Source of the DNA: JANMZO01 sp963763135
GTDB taxonomy: Bacteria > Actinomycetota > Acidimicrobiia > Acidimicrobiales > JANYDT01
DNA length: 64,000 bases
NCBI GenBank assembly: GCA_963763135.1
Contig: CAVXNJ010000009.1
Span: 124,001-188,000, forward strand
Direction of reading: 5' to 3'
Position 1 is the first letter of the stretch, and each line of letters opens with the position of its first letter. The notes under the pieces were generated by a model. That model searched no databases. It saw only the letters and a program-made list of their open reading frames with translations, and was not told the DNA's origin. This document shows, piece by piece, positions 9,501 to 16,480 of the stretch. The position numbers and the translations under genes were made by a program.

Positions 9501-10009
9501 AGGATCGCGGGCGGGATGACGAGCTTCCCGATCGGATCGTGAGCGAGATGTTGGCAAATGGGCAGTTTGACGATGTCGCCGTCCTCTACGCCGTGACAAG
9601 CCCCGTGAACACCTTCAACCTCTCGGTCCCGCCCGTGTATTCGGCGTTGCAAGGCGCCCGGGAGGACCTGCGGAGCTGGCTCACCACGCTGATCCCGGAA
9701 CATCCTCTGGCCGATGACGTGGTTTTGGCGATCAATGAGGCGCTCACCAACAGTATCGAGCACGGCGACAACGGAACCTCACCGGTGCATCTTCGGGCCA
9801 GCGTCGCGGAGAATACGTTAACGGTGACAATCCGGGACAGCGGCAGATGGCAGCCGAGACTCGTACCCCGATCAGACTTCAACCGGGGTCGGGGGCTGGC
9901 CATAATGCGTTCCGTGGCTGACCGCGTGGAAATAGAAGAATCGACCCATGGTACCTTGGTAACGCTGAGTATCGATTTGAAAGGGAAGCCATGGCCGGTG
10001 ATGAATTAA
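6551..10009 (+). CDS. Membrane sensor with GAF domains, PP2C/SpoIIE phosphatase and RsbW-like kinase (RsbU-RsbW fusion)
   Basis: The 1152-residue product starts at TTG, with AAGG ten bases upstream. A helix at about 35-50 is followed by an extracellular Cache-like sensor (about 55-290), a second helix near 300-320 and GAF-type regions (about 340-500 and 625-780). The PP2C/SpoIIE phosphatase (about 785-1015) keeps the metal-binding motifs GGDWFDAV, GDIVGHG, LLLYTDGLVE and DDVAVL. A GHKL-type ATPase follows (about 1018-1146) with N box EALTNSIEHG, DSGRW and GRGLAIM, as in anti-sigma kinases. It can in principle both phosphorylate and dephosphorylate a STAS partner, encoded by the overlapping next gene. 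M. tuberculosis Rv1364c is a known precedent for such fusions. The signal sensed is unknown. Confidence 0.9.
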   Translation: MSSDLSSADTGHNAPSTTKGPDPSSFDVEPSVTRVLATILLVLLIGGLALSWRQYRSDRRFLADEARTSVGAFAELTNRLIRGRQETLEAYADTNSVKSQDLLTMKVNFDRFVKRRGSGTLGWMDSTGYVRVSSDAPLDRPALDVSDRTYFRQAMATRLPAVSGGMAGRGSGRPVFVVAIPTFSGDDRQTVPDGVLFWASQLEDFSREVLRLIPDDKISVIDTGNHIVLATPERLMLETSPRFAVDYLREKGAGLLTNTTGVTGTKNRVVAFASVPSSGWMVVRDESRSRSLYPARKSLALTTGTLLLVAVSAVLLSLRTRQLLLGAASAVRREARGRERLRSLSENLTTAATSAEIAKVASHEGAAVVDALAAVVVGIQRIEPFTSAGPAADTLLGPAEGVDRSLVEATQRRISQEQSDKVAQADRQAEQRALHVRERTEDGRHIVSVPLSDSDRGLLGAMGFLWHESIAIDSTKIRNVETVAGLVANALERARLYESELLARRDADMLHQLTEALNRSEAPDEVTSTIENLAAGILGGTHGELVNATEDRSIELTADGSGHEYIPIPTESNPQLLLKMRPGVMDRRTSSPLTATVAIHRCAQALDRARQRELERAESDRAARLALLRSELTGTDSRRELGRAFGRSLSAIDCDGGLLAVRTGDTDALEVLHISGFSDHNDEARTNLLSSQSPIHTAVREGTPLFLDSVDALREHADSSAADFFGDFHGSWSVLPLVFGMDVIGVALFAFNEARRFDSFAVETLMDYADICATSLAKTKRIESEHEIAVTLQSSLLPLVPYEIGGVRLEGRYLPAAEHISVGGDWFDAVDLGDDTFLLIVGDIVGHGLRSAAAMGKLSISCRSLARLFPNPSDLLEQLDLVALEAPDTRFASMAAVHVNPRTQTITWSLAGHPPPVLIQEGLPPKLLEGGRGPVLGGLLRARTSVSLVLSGRSRLLLYTDGLVERRDSHPEDRITQLCELLAEDRGRDDELPDRIVSEMLANGQFDDVAVLYAVTSPVNTFNLSVPPVYSALQGAREDLRSWLTTLIPEHPLADDVVLAINEALTNSIEHGDNGTSPVHLRASVAENTLTVTIRDSGRWQPRLVPRSDFNRGRGLAIMRSVADRVEIEESTHGTLVTLSIDLKGKPWPVMN

Positions 10010-10341
10010 TCATTTGGAGCGTTACCTTCGCTCGATCCGGTGACTTGCTCGTAGCCAGCCTTTCCGGTGAAATAGACCGGTCAAATTCGACCGCAATCAA
10101 GCAGGAAATTGCCTCCCAGATTTCTCCGGGAGTGGAGCGATTGGTGCTTGACTTAAACCAATTAACGTTCCTCGACAGCGCTGCGCTCACGATGGTATAC
10201 ACCATGGTGTTGGAGATGCCATCCATGACTATCGTCGCCGTTCCTGGCACTCGAGCTCATCGATTGCTGGAAATTTCGGGTCTCGACACCGTAATTCCGC
10301 TTGCTGAGTCCGTCGAAGAGGCCACAACCTCTCAGCCGTGA
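9991..10341 (+). CDS. STAS-domain anti-anti-sigma factor (RsbV-like)
   Basis: This 116-residue STAS protein is the likely substrate of the kinase/phosphatase encoded upstream. The phosphorylatable Ser lies in LTFLDSAALTMV at about residue 64, and the flanking beta-alpha pattern (LLVASLSGEIDR, VERLVLDLNQL) is typical. The ATG at 9991 overlaps the end of the upstream gene by 19 bases, which implies translational coupling and near-equal production. Unphosphorylated, such proteins bind the anti-sigma kinase and free the sigma factor. The sigma-factor gene itself is not in this window. Confidence 0.9.
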   Translation: MAGDELIIWSVTFARSGDLLVASLSGEIDRSNSTAIKQEIASQISPGVERLVLDLNQLTFLDSAALTMVYTMVLEMPSMTIVAVPGTRAHRLLEISGLDTVIPLAESVEEATTSQP

Positions 10342-10348
10342 GGTTGTG
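10323..10348 (+). terminator. Hairpin across the STAS stop codon
   Basis: A perfect 9-base inverted repeat (CACAACCTC / GAGGTTGTG) with an 8-base loop spans the stop codon of the STAS gene. It sits between two convergent genes. There is no T tract, so its terminator role is moderate inference. Confidence 0.45.
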
Positions 10349-10366
10349 ACCGCGCCGGGCAGTCGA

Positions 10367-10564
10367 TCAGCTGGATTGTATTTCTGTCGGATCGTCCGAG
10401 CCCATCGCGTTTGGCTTGATCTCGGAGGGGTCGGTCGTCCCTTCTTCTTCCACGGCGAGTTCTTCGAGATCATCGGGTAGACCAGCGGGCGTAGGCAAGT
10501 CTTCGGTCGGTGAATTCTTGCTGGCCGAAGAAGAGCTATCGGCGGGAGTTTCGTTTTGTGGCAT
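10367..10564 (-). CDS. Small acidic disordered protein
   Basis: The 65-residue product begins MPQNETPADSSSS and is rich in Glu, Asp, Ser and Pro with no hydrophobic core, so it is probably disordered. The ATG at 10564 follows a good ribosome-binding site (GGAG, six bases upstream); an upstream in-frame extension looks non-coding. A SigB-like promoter variant lies 81 bases before the start on the same strand. Function unknown; its company suggests a stress-induced peptide. It is divergent from the heliorhodopsin gene. Confidence 0.6.
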   Translation of the reverse strand: MPQNETPADSSSSASKNSPTEDLPTPAGLPDDLEELAVEEEGTTDPSEIKPNAMGSDDPTEIQSS

Positions 10565-10645
10565 GGACTTCTCCGAGCATGTTTGGCCAACGAATTGGCG
10601 ACTGGTACGTCGAAACTTGAGGGTCGGCCCCAACGTTGAACGTGG

Positions 10646-10671
10646 GTACCCCGTCGCGCTTGCGTTCATAC
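10646..10671 (-). promoter_or_regulatory. SigB-like promoter variant for the acidic peptide
   Basis: On the minus strand the -35 box is GTATGA (10666-10671) and the -10 box is GGGTAC (10646-10651), 14 bases apart. The -35 box differs from the common GTTTGA by one base, as do two other sites in this window. The start codon is 81 bases downstream. Confidence 0.45.
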
Positions 10672-10805
10672 CCTGCCCCGAATGGTGGGTCCGCATGATC
10701 ACGCTCGGCCACAGCGGAAGTGAAGCTGGGTCGCGGTGTCGGCCGAAAACACGATTGCGAATCGAAGGTTCGGTTCGTTTACAGACGTAAGCAACCACTA
10801 TCGGA

Positions 10806-10831
10806 GTTTGACGCTGAATATGACCGGGTAT
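10806..10831 (+). promoter_or_regulatory. SigB-like promoter for heliorhodopsin
   Basis: The -35 box GTTTGA (10806-10811), a 14-base spacer and the -10 box GGGTAT (10826-10831) match the SigB/SigF stress-promoter consensus. The heliorhodopsin GTG start at 10953 is 121 bases downstream, which leaves a leader of roughly 115 bases. Confidence 0.65.
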
Positions 10832-10952
10832 ATCGGAGGCACACGTCGGCGCACAGTCGTGAAACGCGGATGGGCGAGCGGTGTGTACTAGCGGTTGGCG
10901 TGCTAACCCACGCACCGAGATGCACCTTCCCAAGACACCGGAGAGTCCCCAA

Positions 10953-11741
10953 GTGATTGACAACTCGAGTGAAGCCATCGCAAAACTACGGTTGATCAAC
11001 GTTGCTGCGGGCGTCGTTCATTTGGTCCAGGCGGTGGTGGTATTGCTGCTGTCGAACGGTCGGTCGCTCAATGTCACGGCTGCATTCGGGAACGGCCCGC
11101 CGGGTCAGCCATCAGGGCCGTTGGTGATAGAGAAACTCTTCAGCTATCGAATCGGCGTCGGAGTCTTCGTTTTTCTGCTCCTGTCGGCGGTGTTTCATTT
11201 CATCGTTGCGAGTCCGTGGGGATTTTCACACTACCGATCCGAACTGCTGGCCAAGCAGAACCGATTCCGCTGGGTCGAGTACTCGATGTCGGCAACCATA
11301 ATGATCGTCCTGATCGCCGGTACCGTCGGTATTACAGACGTAGCAGCGCTTCTCGCGATCGCGTCGGTAAACGCCTGCATGATCTTCTTCGGATGGTTGA
11401 TGGAGACGAGGAACGATCCGGGCCCGCGGGCCAACTGGGCACCCTTTCGATTCGGGAGTTTCGCCGGTCTGTTTCCCTGGATCTGCATCGCTATCTATGT
11501 TGTCGGTGCGTCGGTATCGGACAACAGTAAAGGAAACGGTATTCCGGGGTTCGTCTACGGAATTCTCGTTTCACTATTCATCTTCTTCAACTGTTTCGCA
11601 ATAATACAACTGCTTCAATACGGAGCGAGAGGGAAATGGGCTGACTACCTTCGAGGGGAGAAGGCCTACATCATTCTTTCGCTCACCGCCAAGAGTGCCT
11701 TGGCCTGGCAGGTTTTCGCCAACGTGCTCACCCCCGGTTAA
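10953..11741 (+). CDS. Heliorhodopsin
   Basis: The 262-residue, seven-helix retinal protein shows the family signatures: RWVEYSMSATIMIVLIAGT in helix 3 with the putative counterion Glu109, NACMIFFGWLMETRN in helix 4, and the helix-7 motif SLTAKSALAWQ, whose Lys247 would bind retinal as a Schiff base. His23 and His82 correspond to conserved histidines in characterised heliorhodopsins. Type-1 rhodopsin signatures are absent and the N-terminus is expected inside the cell. I chose the GTG at 10953 (GGAG nine bases upstream); an ATG at 10920 is an alternative. No retinal-synthesis gene is nearby. Heliorhodopsins do not pump ions strongly; signalling or enzyme regulation is proposed. A SigB-like promoter precedes it. 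Confidence 0.93.
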   Translation: MIDNSSEAIAKLRLINVAAGVVHLVQAVVVLLLSNGRSLNVTAAFGNGPPGQPSGPLVIEKLFSYRIGVGVFVFLLLSAVFHFIVASPWGFSHYRSELLAKQNRFRWVEYSMSATIMIVLIAGTVGITDVAALLAIASVNACMIFFGWLMETRNDPGPRANWAPFRFGSFAGLFPWICIAIYVVGASVSDNSKGNGIPGFVYGILVSLFIFFNCFAIIQLLQYGARGKWADYLRGEKAYIILSLTAKSALAWQVFANVLTPG

Positions 11742-11796
11742 GGCGTCAACCGCGCGCCATCCGTAACCATTCCGGTACAGCTCCGGAGGCGTCATA

Positions 11797-11830
11797 ACGG
11801 AACTACGCCTATTACGGAACAACGCCTATT
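11797..11830. repeat. 17-bp tandem duplication at the 3' end of the DUF2231-Rieske gene
   Basis: Two adjacent 17-base copies (ACGGAACTACGCCTATT and ACGGAACAACGCCTATT, one difference). The second copy contains the stop codon of the minus-strand DUF2231-Rieske gene, so the gene's terminal bases and stop are duplicated downstream. Confidence 0.8.
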
Positions 11831-12825
11831 GCTCCAATAGTTCTGCCACAGACGCAGGCGTCACCGGGTTCTTTCTCAAGTCGCCATGCTCCGGCCGCTT
11901 GACTTCCACGACCTCATTGACGCGTCGAACTTCGTAGACCGGTTGGGCGATACTGGCGGGACCGCTTCGCACCGAGCCGGTCACGACGTCGAATTTGCTG
12001 CCGTGCCACGGGCAGACGATACAACCGTCTTCCACGTTGCCTTCATGGAGCGGACCTCCGCGATGCGTGCAACGGTCTTCGAGAACCCGGTAGATCTCCG
12101 TCTTGTCATCTGCGAGCACCACGAGCGCCACGGTATCGGCTGATCCTGCCACCGGCTGACCAGCGCTGAGCGTGCCGTATTTAATCGGTGTCCACTCGGT
12201 CGGACCTGACGCGAACGCCGTCGTGTTCACTCCAACGCCCCGCACGTAGGCCAGGTGGCCGCCCAGGTATCCCGCCACGGCAACGGTGGACGCGCCCAGT
12301 GAACCAAGGACGAGTCCCAGTGTGTACTTACGGCTTCGCCGAGCGAACCACGAGCCGGTGAACAGGCCAAGAGATGCGAAGTTGCACAGCGCATGCGCGA
12401 CTCCGATCCGCTTCTCAGCACCCTCTGTGTCAACCCAGTCGGACAGGCCCGAGAGAATTGCCGGTCCCGCGGCTCAGCGCGCCGGTGCCAACCAATAGTT
12501 GCGCGGCCCGCCGAGTTTCTGACCCCCCGAAGAGATCCAGGAGTTCGGTTGCGGTCCAGCAGCCGAGCGGCACTGAGACGAGCGCCGGATGGACCGGGTG
12601 GCCGAGGAGTCGTCCGGTCAACACGTCTTTGCGAGCGGGTCCGCCGTTCACTCGCGTGGCGATGGGCTTCAGCATCGATGCGAGGCGATCGAGTTCTTCG
12701 CTGGTCTCGAGCCACGTGAGCATTGTTGTCGGGAACCAACGTCGTTCCGACAGCGGTCGTCGATCGTCCGACGGAGGTCGCTGATCGTTCAAACGTGGGC
12801 CGTCGTCGTTGTCGTCGAGATTCAT
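11826..12825 (-). CDS. DUF2231 membrane domain fused to a Rieske [2Fe-2S] domain, frameshifted
   Basis: The first half (from ATG 12825, MNLDDNDDG) encodes a DUF2231-type segment with GRLLGHPVHPALVSVPLG; the second half encodes helices (GLSDWVDTEGAEKR, GYLGGHLAYVRGVGVNTTAF) and a C-terminal Rieske domain with both cluster-binding motifs (CTHRGGPLHEG, CPWHGSKFD). The halves lie in different frames. Removing one base from the GG at 12471-12472 (a CC on the coding strand) yields one 332-residue protein of a known architecture. It is probably a membrane-anchored electron-transfer protein of unknown partner. A SigB-like promoter sits nine bases before the start. The frameshift may be real or an assembly artefact. 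Confidence 0.8.
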
Positions 12826-12834
12826 TTCGATTGA

Positions 12835-12860
12835 CTACCCACACTCGCGAGGCTTGATAC
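12835..12860 (-). promoter_or_regulatory. SigB-like promoter for DUF2231-Rieske
   Basis: On the minus strand GTATCA (12855-12860), 14 bases, GGGTAG (12835-12840). Only nine bases separate the -10 box from the ATG at 12825, which implies a leaderless transcript. The -35 box overlaps a 19-bp tandem repeat. Confidence 0.55.
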
Positions 12861-12894
12861 CGCAACGCCCTCCTCATACCGCAACGCACTCCCG
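12857..12894. repeat. 19-bp tandem duplication upstream of DUF2231-Rieske
   Basis: Two adjacent imperfect copies of a 19-base unit containing ATACCGCAACGC. The first copy overlaps the -35 element of the DUF2231-Rieske promoter. Confidence 0.6.
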
Positions 12895-12971
12895 AACATC
12901 AGCGCGGGATCCTCTGGAGCCTGCCCATCGACGGCACCGTCGGTCGTGCGCCGTTGTTGTGCGCTGGGGCC

Positions 12972-12997
12972 GTTTCAGATCCGGAGGATCGGGGTAA
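12972..12997 (+). promoter_or_regulatory. SigB-like promoter for the 122-residue membrane protein
   Basis: GTTTCA (12972-12977), 14 bases, GGGTAA (12992-12997). The next start codon on this strand is ATG 13122, so the leader would be about 118 bases and would contain the repeats at 13011-13074. Confidence 0.6.
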
Positions 12998-13010
12998 CTC
13001 AGGTCAATTC

Positions 13011-13074
13011 TTCTATGCCTGCCGGCGAAACCCTTCTATGGCTGCACAGGCGAAACCTTCTGACAGGCAAGACC
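13011..13074. repeat. Degenerate direct repeats in the leader of the next gene
   Basis: Two imperfect copies of a 23-24 base unit (TTCTATGCCTGCCGGCGAAA... and TTCTATGGCTGCACAGGCGA...) followed by a shorter third copy. They lie between the SigB-like promoter and the ATG at 13122, inside the predicted leader RNA. Confidence 0.55.
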
Positions 13075-13121
13075 AAACAAATGACCGGTAAGCAAGACCG
13101 GACCACAAAAGCGAGGTGTGG

Positions 13122-13490
13122 ATGGCAACGTTGAAGTCGTTATGGGCGTCAGTCCAGGGCAACCCCAAGCTCATGCGCTCGGTGAACGGATGGTTGACGC
13201 TCTTTTGGATTGCGATGATCCCGATCTCGGTCGTAACCGGTTGGATTTCCTCAGTTCAGTACGTGTCCGCCCTTTCGTTATGGGCGTTGGTCTCCGGTCA
13301 TTGGTCGGCCTGGCAGGCAGCACGGGTTGAAGTAGAGCAGCAAAAAGAAGCACAGGAACTCGAAGACAACCCGCTCGAGACGCGCGTCGTTGAACGTCTC
13401 GTGGCCGACACGACGATCGAACGAGCGCGAACTACGCCGTCCACAGTGGGACCGGCGACTGACACATCGTTCGTGCGTCTCTCCCCATGA
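13122..13490 (+). CDS. Small membrane protein with two helices and a charged tail
   Basis: The 122-residue product (MATLKSLWASVQGNP) has two adjacent hydrophobic segments at about residues 24-45 and 48-65, then an amphipathic charged stretch (ARVEVEQQKEAQELED) and a polar tail. The ATG at 13122 has GAGG five bases upstream; a GTG two codons earlier is less likely. I do not recognise a characterised family. A SigB-like promoter and an unusual repeated leader precede it, which suggests an envelope stress protein. Confidence 0.7.
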   Translation: MATLKSLWASVQGNPKLMRSVNGWLTLFWIAMIPISVVTGWISSVQYVSALSLWALVSGHWSAWQAARVEVEQQKEAQELEDNPLETRVVERLVADTTIERARTTPSTVGPATDTSFVRLSP

Positions 13491-13541
13491 GGGCTCTGGC
13501 TGGGACGAGTTGAGTGGCTAGGACTACTGAGTGAGGACAAC

Positions 13542-14501
13542 GTGAGCGTGAACATTGGTTACACCCTGTCGAGTGAGCAGTTCGGACCCAACGATCTGGC
13601 TGACCAGGCCGCTGAAGCTGAGGCGGCGGGTTTCGACTTCCTGACGGTCTCCGATCACTATCATCCGTGGACCCGGGTCCAAGGGGAGAGTCCATTCGTG
13701 TGGTCGACGATCGGGGCGGTGTCACAACGAACGTCGAGCATCCCAATTGGCACTGGTGTCACGTGCCCGATCCTTCGGATACATCCAGCGATCATTGCGC
13801 AGGCGGCGGCGACGAGTGCGATTCTCATGGGTGGTCGGTTCTTCCTAGGCCTCGGGACCGGCGAAGCGCTGAATGAACACATCACGGGTCGGCAATGGCC
13901 GAATATCCAAAAACGACGATCGATGCTTGCGGAGGCGATCACCATCATCCGGCAGTTGTGGACCGGCGAAACCGTCGACTTTGTCGGTGATCACTTCGTT
14001 GTGGAGAACGCCCGGATTTTCTCGCTCCCCGCCAACCCGCCAGAAATCATCGTCGCGGCGTCGGGACCCCGGACCGCAGAGTTCGCGGCTAAGCATGCCG
14101 ATGGCCTCTGGTCCACATCGGCGAAGTCGTCGCTCGTGGAGGCGTATCGGGGCGCCGGTGGGACGGGCCCGATCTATGGTCAGTTGACGGTGTGTGTGGC
14201 CCCGACAGTGAGCGAAGCTAGGCAGACCGCGCTCCGCATATGGCCGACGTCGGGTATGCCTGGTCAGCTGTCGCAGGACCTGCCTACGTGGACGCACTTC
14301 GAAGGCGTAGCCAAGTTGGTGACCGAAGATCGGGTGGAGCGAAACATCGTCTGCGGTCCTGACAGCGAGCCGATTCGGCGTGCGGTTGAGGCATTCACCG
14401 AGGCGGGCTTCGACCACGTCAATATTCATCAGGTCGGCGACCAGCGGGCGTTGTTCTCGCTCTGGGGGCGAGAACTAAGGCAGATGCTGTCGGCCCCGTG
14501 A
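13542..14501 (+). CDS. LLM-class F420-dependent oxidoreductase (TIGR03557-like)
   Basis: The 319-residue TIM-barrel protein belongs to the luciferase-like superfamily that uses F420 in actinobacteria. Typical parts are IGYTLSSEQFGPNDLADQA at the N-terminus, SDHYHPW, GTGVTCPI and the GGRFFLGLGTGEALNEH stretch close to F420-dependent glucose-6-phosphate dehydrogenase relatives. The GTG start follows GAGG at good spacing. The substrate cannot be read from the sequence. The gene appears to be its own unit and is followed by an 18-bp tandem repeat. Confidence 0.88.
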   Translation: MSVNIGYTLSSEQFGPNDLADQAAEAEAAGFDFLTVSDHYHPWTRVQGESPFVWSTIGAVSQRTSSIPIGTGVTCPILRIHPAIIAQAAATSAILMGGRFFLGLGTGEALNEHITGRQWPNIQKRRSMLAEAITIIRQLWTGETVDFVGDHFVVENARIFSLPANPPEIIVAASGPRTAEFAAKHADGLWSTSAKSSLVEAYRGAGGTGPIYGQLTVCVAPTVSEARQTALRIWPTSGMPGQLSQDLPTWTHFEGVAKLVTEDRVERNIVCGPDSEPIRRAVEAFTEAGFDHVNIHQVGDQRALFSLWGRELRQMLSAP

Positions 14502-14509
14502 TGGCCGCG

Positions 14510-14563
14510 CACCGACTGCACCCCACACACCGACTGCACCCCACACACCGACTGCACCACAGA
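14510..14563. repeat. 18-bp tandem repeat, three copies
   Basis: Two perfect copies of CACCGACTGCACCCCACA and a third with three changes, starting eight bases after the stop codon of the LLM oxidoreductase gene and ending shortly before the convergent zinc-ribbon gene. Confidence 0.9.
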
Positions 14564-14578
14564 GCGCCGGCTCGAGGC

Positions 14579-14872
14579 TTATCCGTCGATGTCGGGTCCG
14601 GTTCTGGTCGCATAGTGGGCGTCAGCGCGATCGATCAAGCGCTCGTCGCCCGCAGCCTGTGCGCAGAACGCTGAACAGAAGACCCCTTCGTCTGACTCGA
14701 CGCCGTGACCGAGTATTCGGGTGCGGCAGGTCTCACACTCGGGTGCGAGCCACATCGCAGCACACTCGATTGAGTCGAACACGCTCGTAGCCCCATCGAA
14801 CGTGGTCACGGAGAATGCCTTGTCATAGAAGTTGCCGCAGATGGCGCAGGTCCCTCCGGATGTGATTGTCAT
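14579..14872 (-). CDS. Small Cys-rich zinc-ribbon-like protein
   Basis: The 97-residue product carries paired cysteines (CAICGNFYDKAF; ECAAMW; CETCRTRILGHGVE; FCSAFC) in a layout I recognise from a widespread small family of proteobacteria and actinobacteria with the core GN.YDK.F.V...FDS.EC. It likely binds one or two zinc ions. Function is not established; some relatives are labelled metallothionein-like. A near-perfect SigB-like promoter ends nine bases before the ATG at 14872, so the mRNA would be leaderless. Confidence 0.75.
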   Translation of the reverse strand: MTITSGGTCAICGNFYDKAFSVTTFDGATSVFDSIECAAMWLAPECETCRTRILGHGVESDEGVFCSAFCAQAAGDERLIDRADAHYATRTGPDIDG

Positions 14873-14881
14873 GTTGTTGGG

Positions 14882-14907
14882 TTACCCCCGACCGGTTCGA
14901 ATGAAAC
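14882..14907 (-). promoter_or_regulatory. SigB-like promoter for the zinc-ribbon protein
   Basis: On the minus strand GTTTCA (14902-14907), 14 bases, GGGTAA (14882-14887). Nine bases separate it from the start codon. Confidence 0.65.
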
Positions 14908-15130
14908 GGTTTCCGACTTTGCGCTTCGGGAGCGATACCCGTTCAGAATGTGCGTTGTGCCGGCCCGACAATTCACCAAATAGGTGTCCATGCGATACAC
15001 CCTTTGTGATGTATCTGTGGCGTGGGCCGGACCTGTGTTCGCGTCGGGCAGTAGGCGTGGGCTGTACCTGTCTTCGACAGCGACGCGTTGACAGTTCACC
15101 GCCTCACTCAGGACTTTGCCGGGGTGGAAG

Positions 15131-15156
15131 GTATGGCCGGTTGGTGAAGTGGGTAA
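15131..15156 (+). promoter_or_regulatory. SigB-like promoter variant for the PIG-L cassette
   Basis: GTATGG (15131-15136), 14 bases, GGGTAA (15151-15156), ending eight bases before the ATG at 15165. Its position supports that start and implies a leaderless mRNA for the four-gene cassette. Confidence 0.5.
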
Positions 15157-15164
15157 ACCGAAAC

Positions 15165-15917
15165 ATGCTTCTCCGAACTCCTCACACGCACGTTAGAAAC
15201 GTGTCGTGTGCTTCCTCCGAATCAGCAGGACCTCGAGAACCCGTCGATGAATTCGACAGTTGGTTGTCATCACTCGATGTCCTCTCGTTGCCGGCAAATC
15301 CGGGGCGAGTCGTCGTTGTCGCTCCGCACCCCGACGACGAGACGTTGGGGGCTGGGTCCTTGATGCACGACCTTTCGCATTCCGGTTGGGACGTACAGGT
15401 CGTCGTTGTATCAGATGGTGCGGCGTCGCATTCCGGCGTGAATGAGCTTGCTGCGGTGAGATCGGGTGAGGTGAGACGAGCATGTGAAGCTCTCGGATTG
15501 AAGCAACCTCCGATTCTCCTCAACTACCCCGATGGGAAGCTTCATCTGCATTCCGATGCCGTAGCGAAGGACCTCCGCGCCGAAATTCAGGGATGCGACG
15601 TGGTCGTCGCCCCGAGATTCGGTGACGGTCATTCCGATCACGAGGCCACGGCGCTGGCTGTCGACGTTGCGTGTTCGCAGCGCGCCCCACGTCGACCGGC
15701 AGTTTGGGGCTACGCGATTTGGACGTGGGACCGCTTCGGGCCAACGAATGTTGGTGAAGGGGCCGTCGTGTATCGCGCAAGCGCAGACGCTGCGGTGGCC
15801 AAGACGAGAGCGATCGACGCATACCCTTCGCAGACCACGGACCTGTATGGCTCGGTGATCGTTTCGGAGGAAATGCTTGAGCGGTTCACCGGCGGATGGG
15901 AGGTGTTCTGGTGCTGA
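15165..15917 (+). CDS. PIG-L family deacetylase
   Basis: The 250-residue product belongs to the zinc-dependent LmbE/PIG-L family, which deacetylates N-acetylglucosaminyl conjugates and related sugars. The signature APHPDDETLGAGSLMHDL (zinc ligands His and Asp plus catalytic Asp) lies at about residues 49-66, and the third ligand is in GDGHSDHEA. The frame is open far upstream, but I use ATG 15165, which agrees with the promoter. The next gene starts inside its stop region (GTGCTGA), indicating coupling. With the methyltransferase, glycosyltransferase and dehydrogenase-like genes it forms a conserved-looking cassette whose product is unknown. Confidence 0.88.
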   Translation: MLLRTPHTHVRNVSCASSESAGPREPVDEFDSWLSSLDVLSLPANPGRVVVVAPHPDDETLGAGSLMHDLSHSGWDVQVVVVSDGAASHSGVNELAAVRSGEVRRACEALGLKQPPILLNYPDGKLHLHSDAVAKDLRAEIQGCDVVVAPRFGDGHSDHEATALAVDVACSQRAPRRPAVWGYAIWTWDRFGPTNVGEGAVVYRASADAAVAKTRAIDAYPSQTTDLYGSVIVSEEMLERFTGGWEVFWC

Positions 15918-16480
15918 GCGAACAGGATGCGCACTTCGACGATCTCTTCACGAAGGAATCCGACCCCTGGGGTTACCGGACCGAGTTCGTCGAGCAACGT
16001 CGCCACCAGCTGATCATGGCCGTCTTGGAATCTCCTCGATACGGTTCGGTGTTTGAGCCGGGTTGTGCGAACGGTACGTTGACGGAGTTGCTCGCCGGTC
16101 GAGCCGACCGCGTCCTGGCGTGGGACGCCTCCGCTCAAGCGGTCGGGAGGGCCCGAGCGGCGGTCGGCTCGATCCCCAACGTGCGATTGGAGCAGGGCTC
16201 GGTTCCTGACATGTGGCCAACAGACAAATTCGACCTCGTCGTGCTATCGGACTTCTTGTACTACCTCGACTTTCCTTCGGCGAGACGGGTCGTGGAAAGT
16301 TCCGTGGAGTCGCTGCATCCCGGCGGCTTCATCGTCGTTTGCCATTGGCTGGGGTGCGCCCACGACTTCCAGATTCCGGGCGGCGTGGCGGTTCATGGTC
16401 TGGTCGAGTCGGTCCTCGGACCGGCGACCGGCCCGGTGTGTCTCGACGATCGTCAGATCATTGCCGGGTGGCGAAGGTGA
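15911..16480 (+). CDS. SAM-dependent methyltransferase, NodS-like
   Basis: The 189-residue class I methyltransferase begins MLSEQDAHFDDLF and contains DPWGYRTEFVEQRR, typical of NodS-like enzymes, followed by the SAM-binding loop VFEPGCANGTLTELLA and the acidic residue in VLAWDAS. NodS N-methylates a de-acetylated chitooligosaccharide; next to a PIG-L deacetylase and a glycosyltransferase, an analogous N-methylation of a deacetylated amino sugar is a reasonable inference. The GTG start overlaps the PIG-L stop and has GGGAGG upstream. Confidence 0.87.
   Translation: MLSEQDAHFDDLFTKESDPWGYRTEFVEQRRHQLIMAVLESPRYGSVFEPGCANGTLTELLAGRADRVLAWDASAQAVGRARAAVGSIPNVRLEQGSVPDMWPTDKFDLVVLSDFLYYLDFPSARRVVESSVESLHPGGFIVVCHWLGCAHDFQIPGGVAVHGLVESVLGPATGPVCLDDRQIIAGWRR

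Noticed and set aside
10881..10952. Longer heliorhodopsin N-terminus starting at 10881
   Set aside because: The extra residues are polar and unlike the family start, while GTG 10953 has a good ribosome-binding site.
14510..14563. CRISPR-like array
   Set aside because: The 18-bp units are directly adjacent with no spacers, and no cas genes are present.
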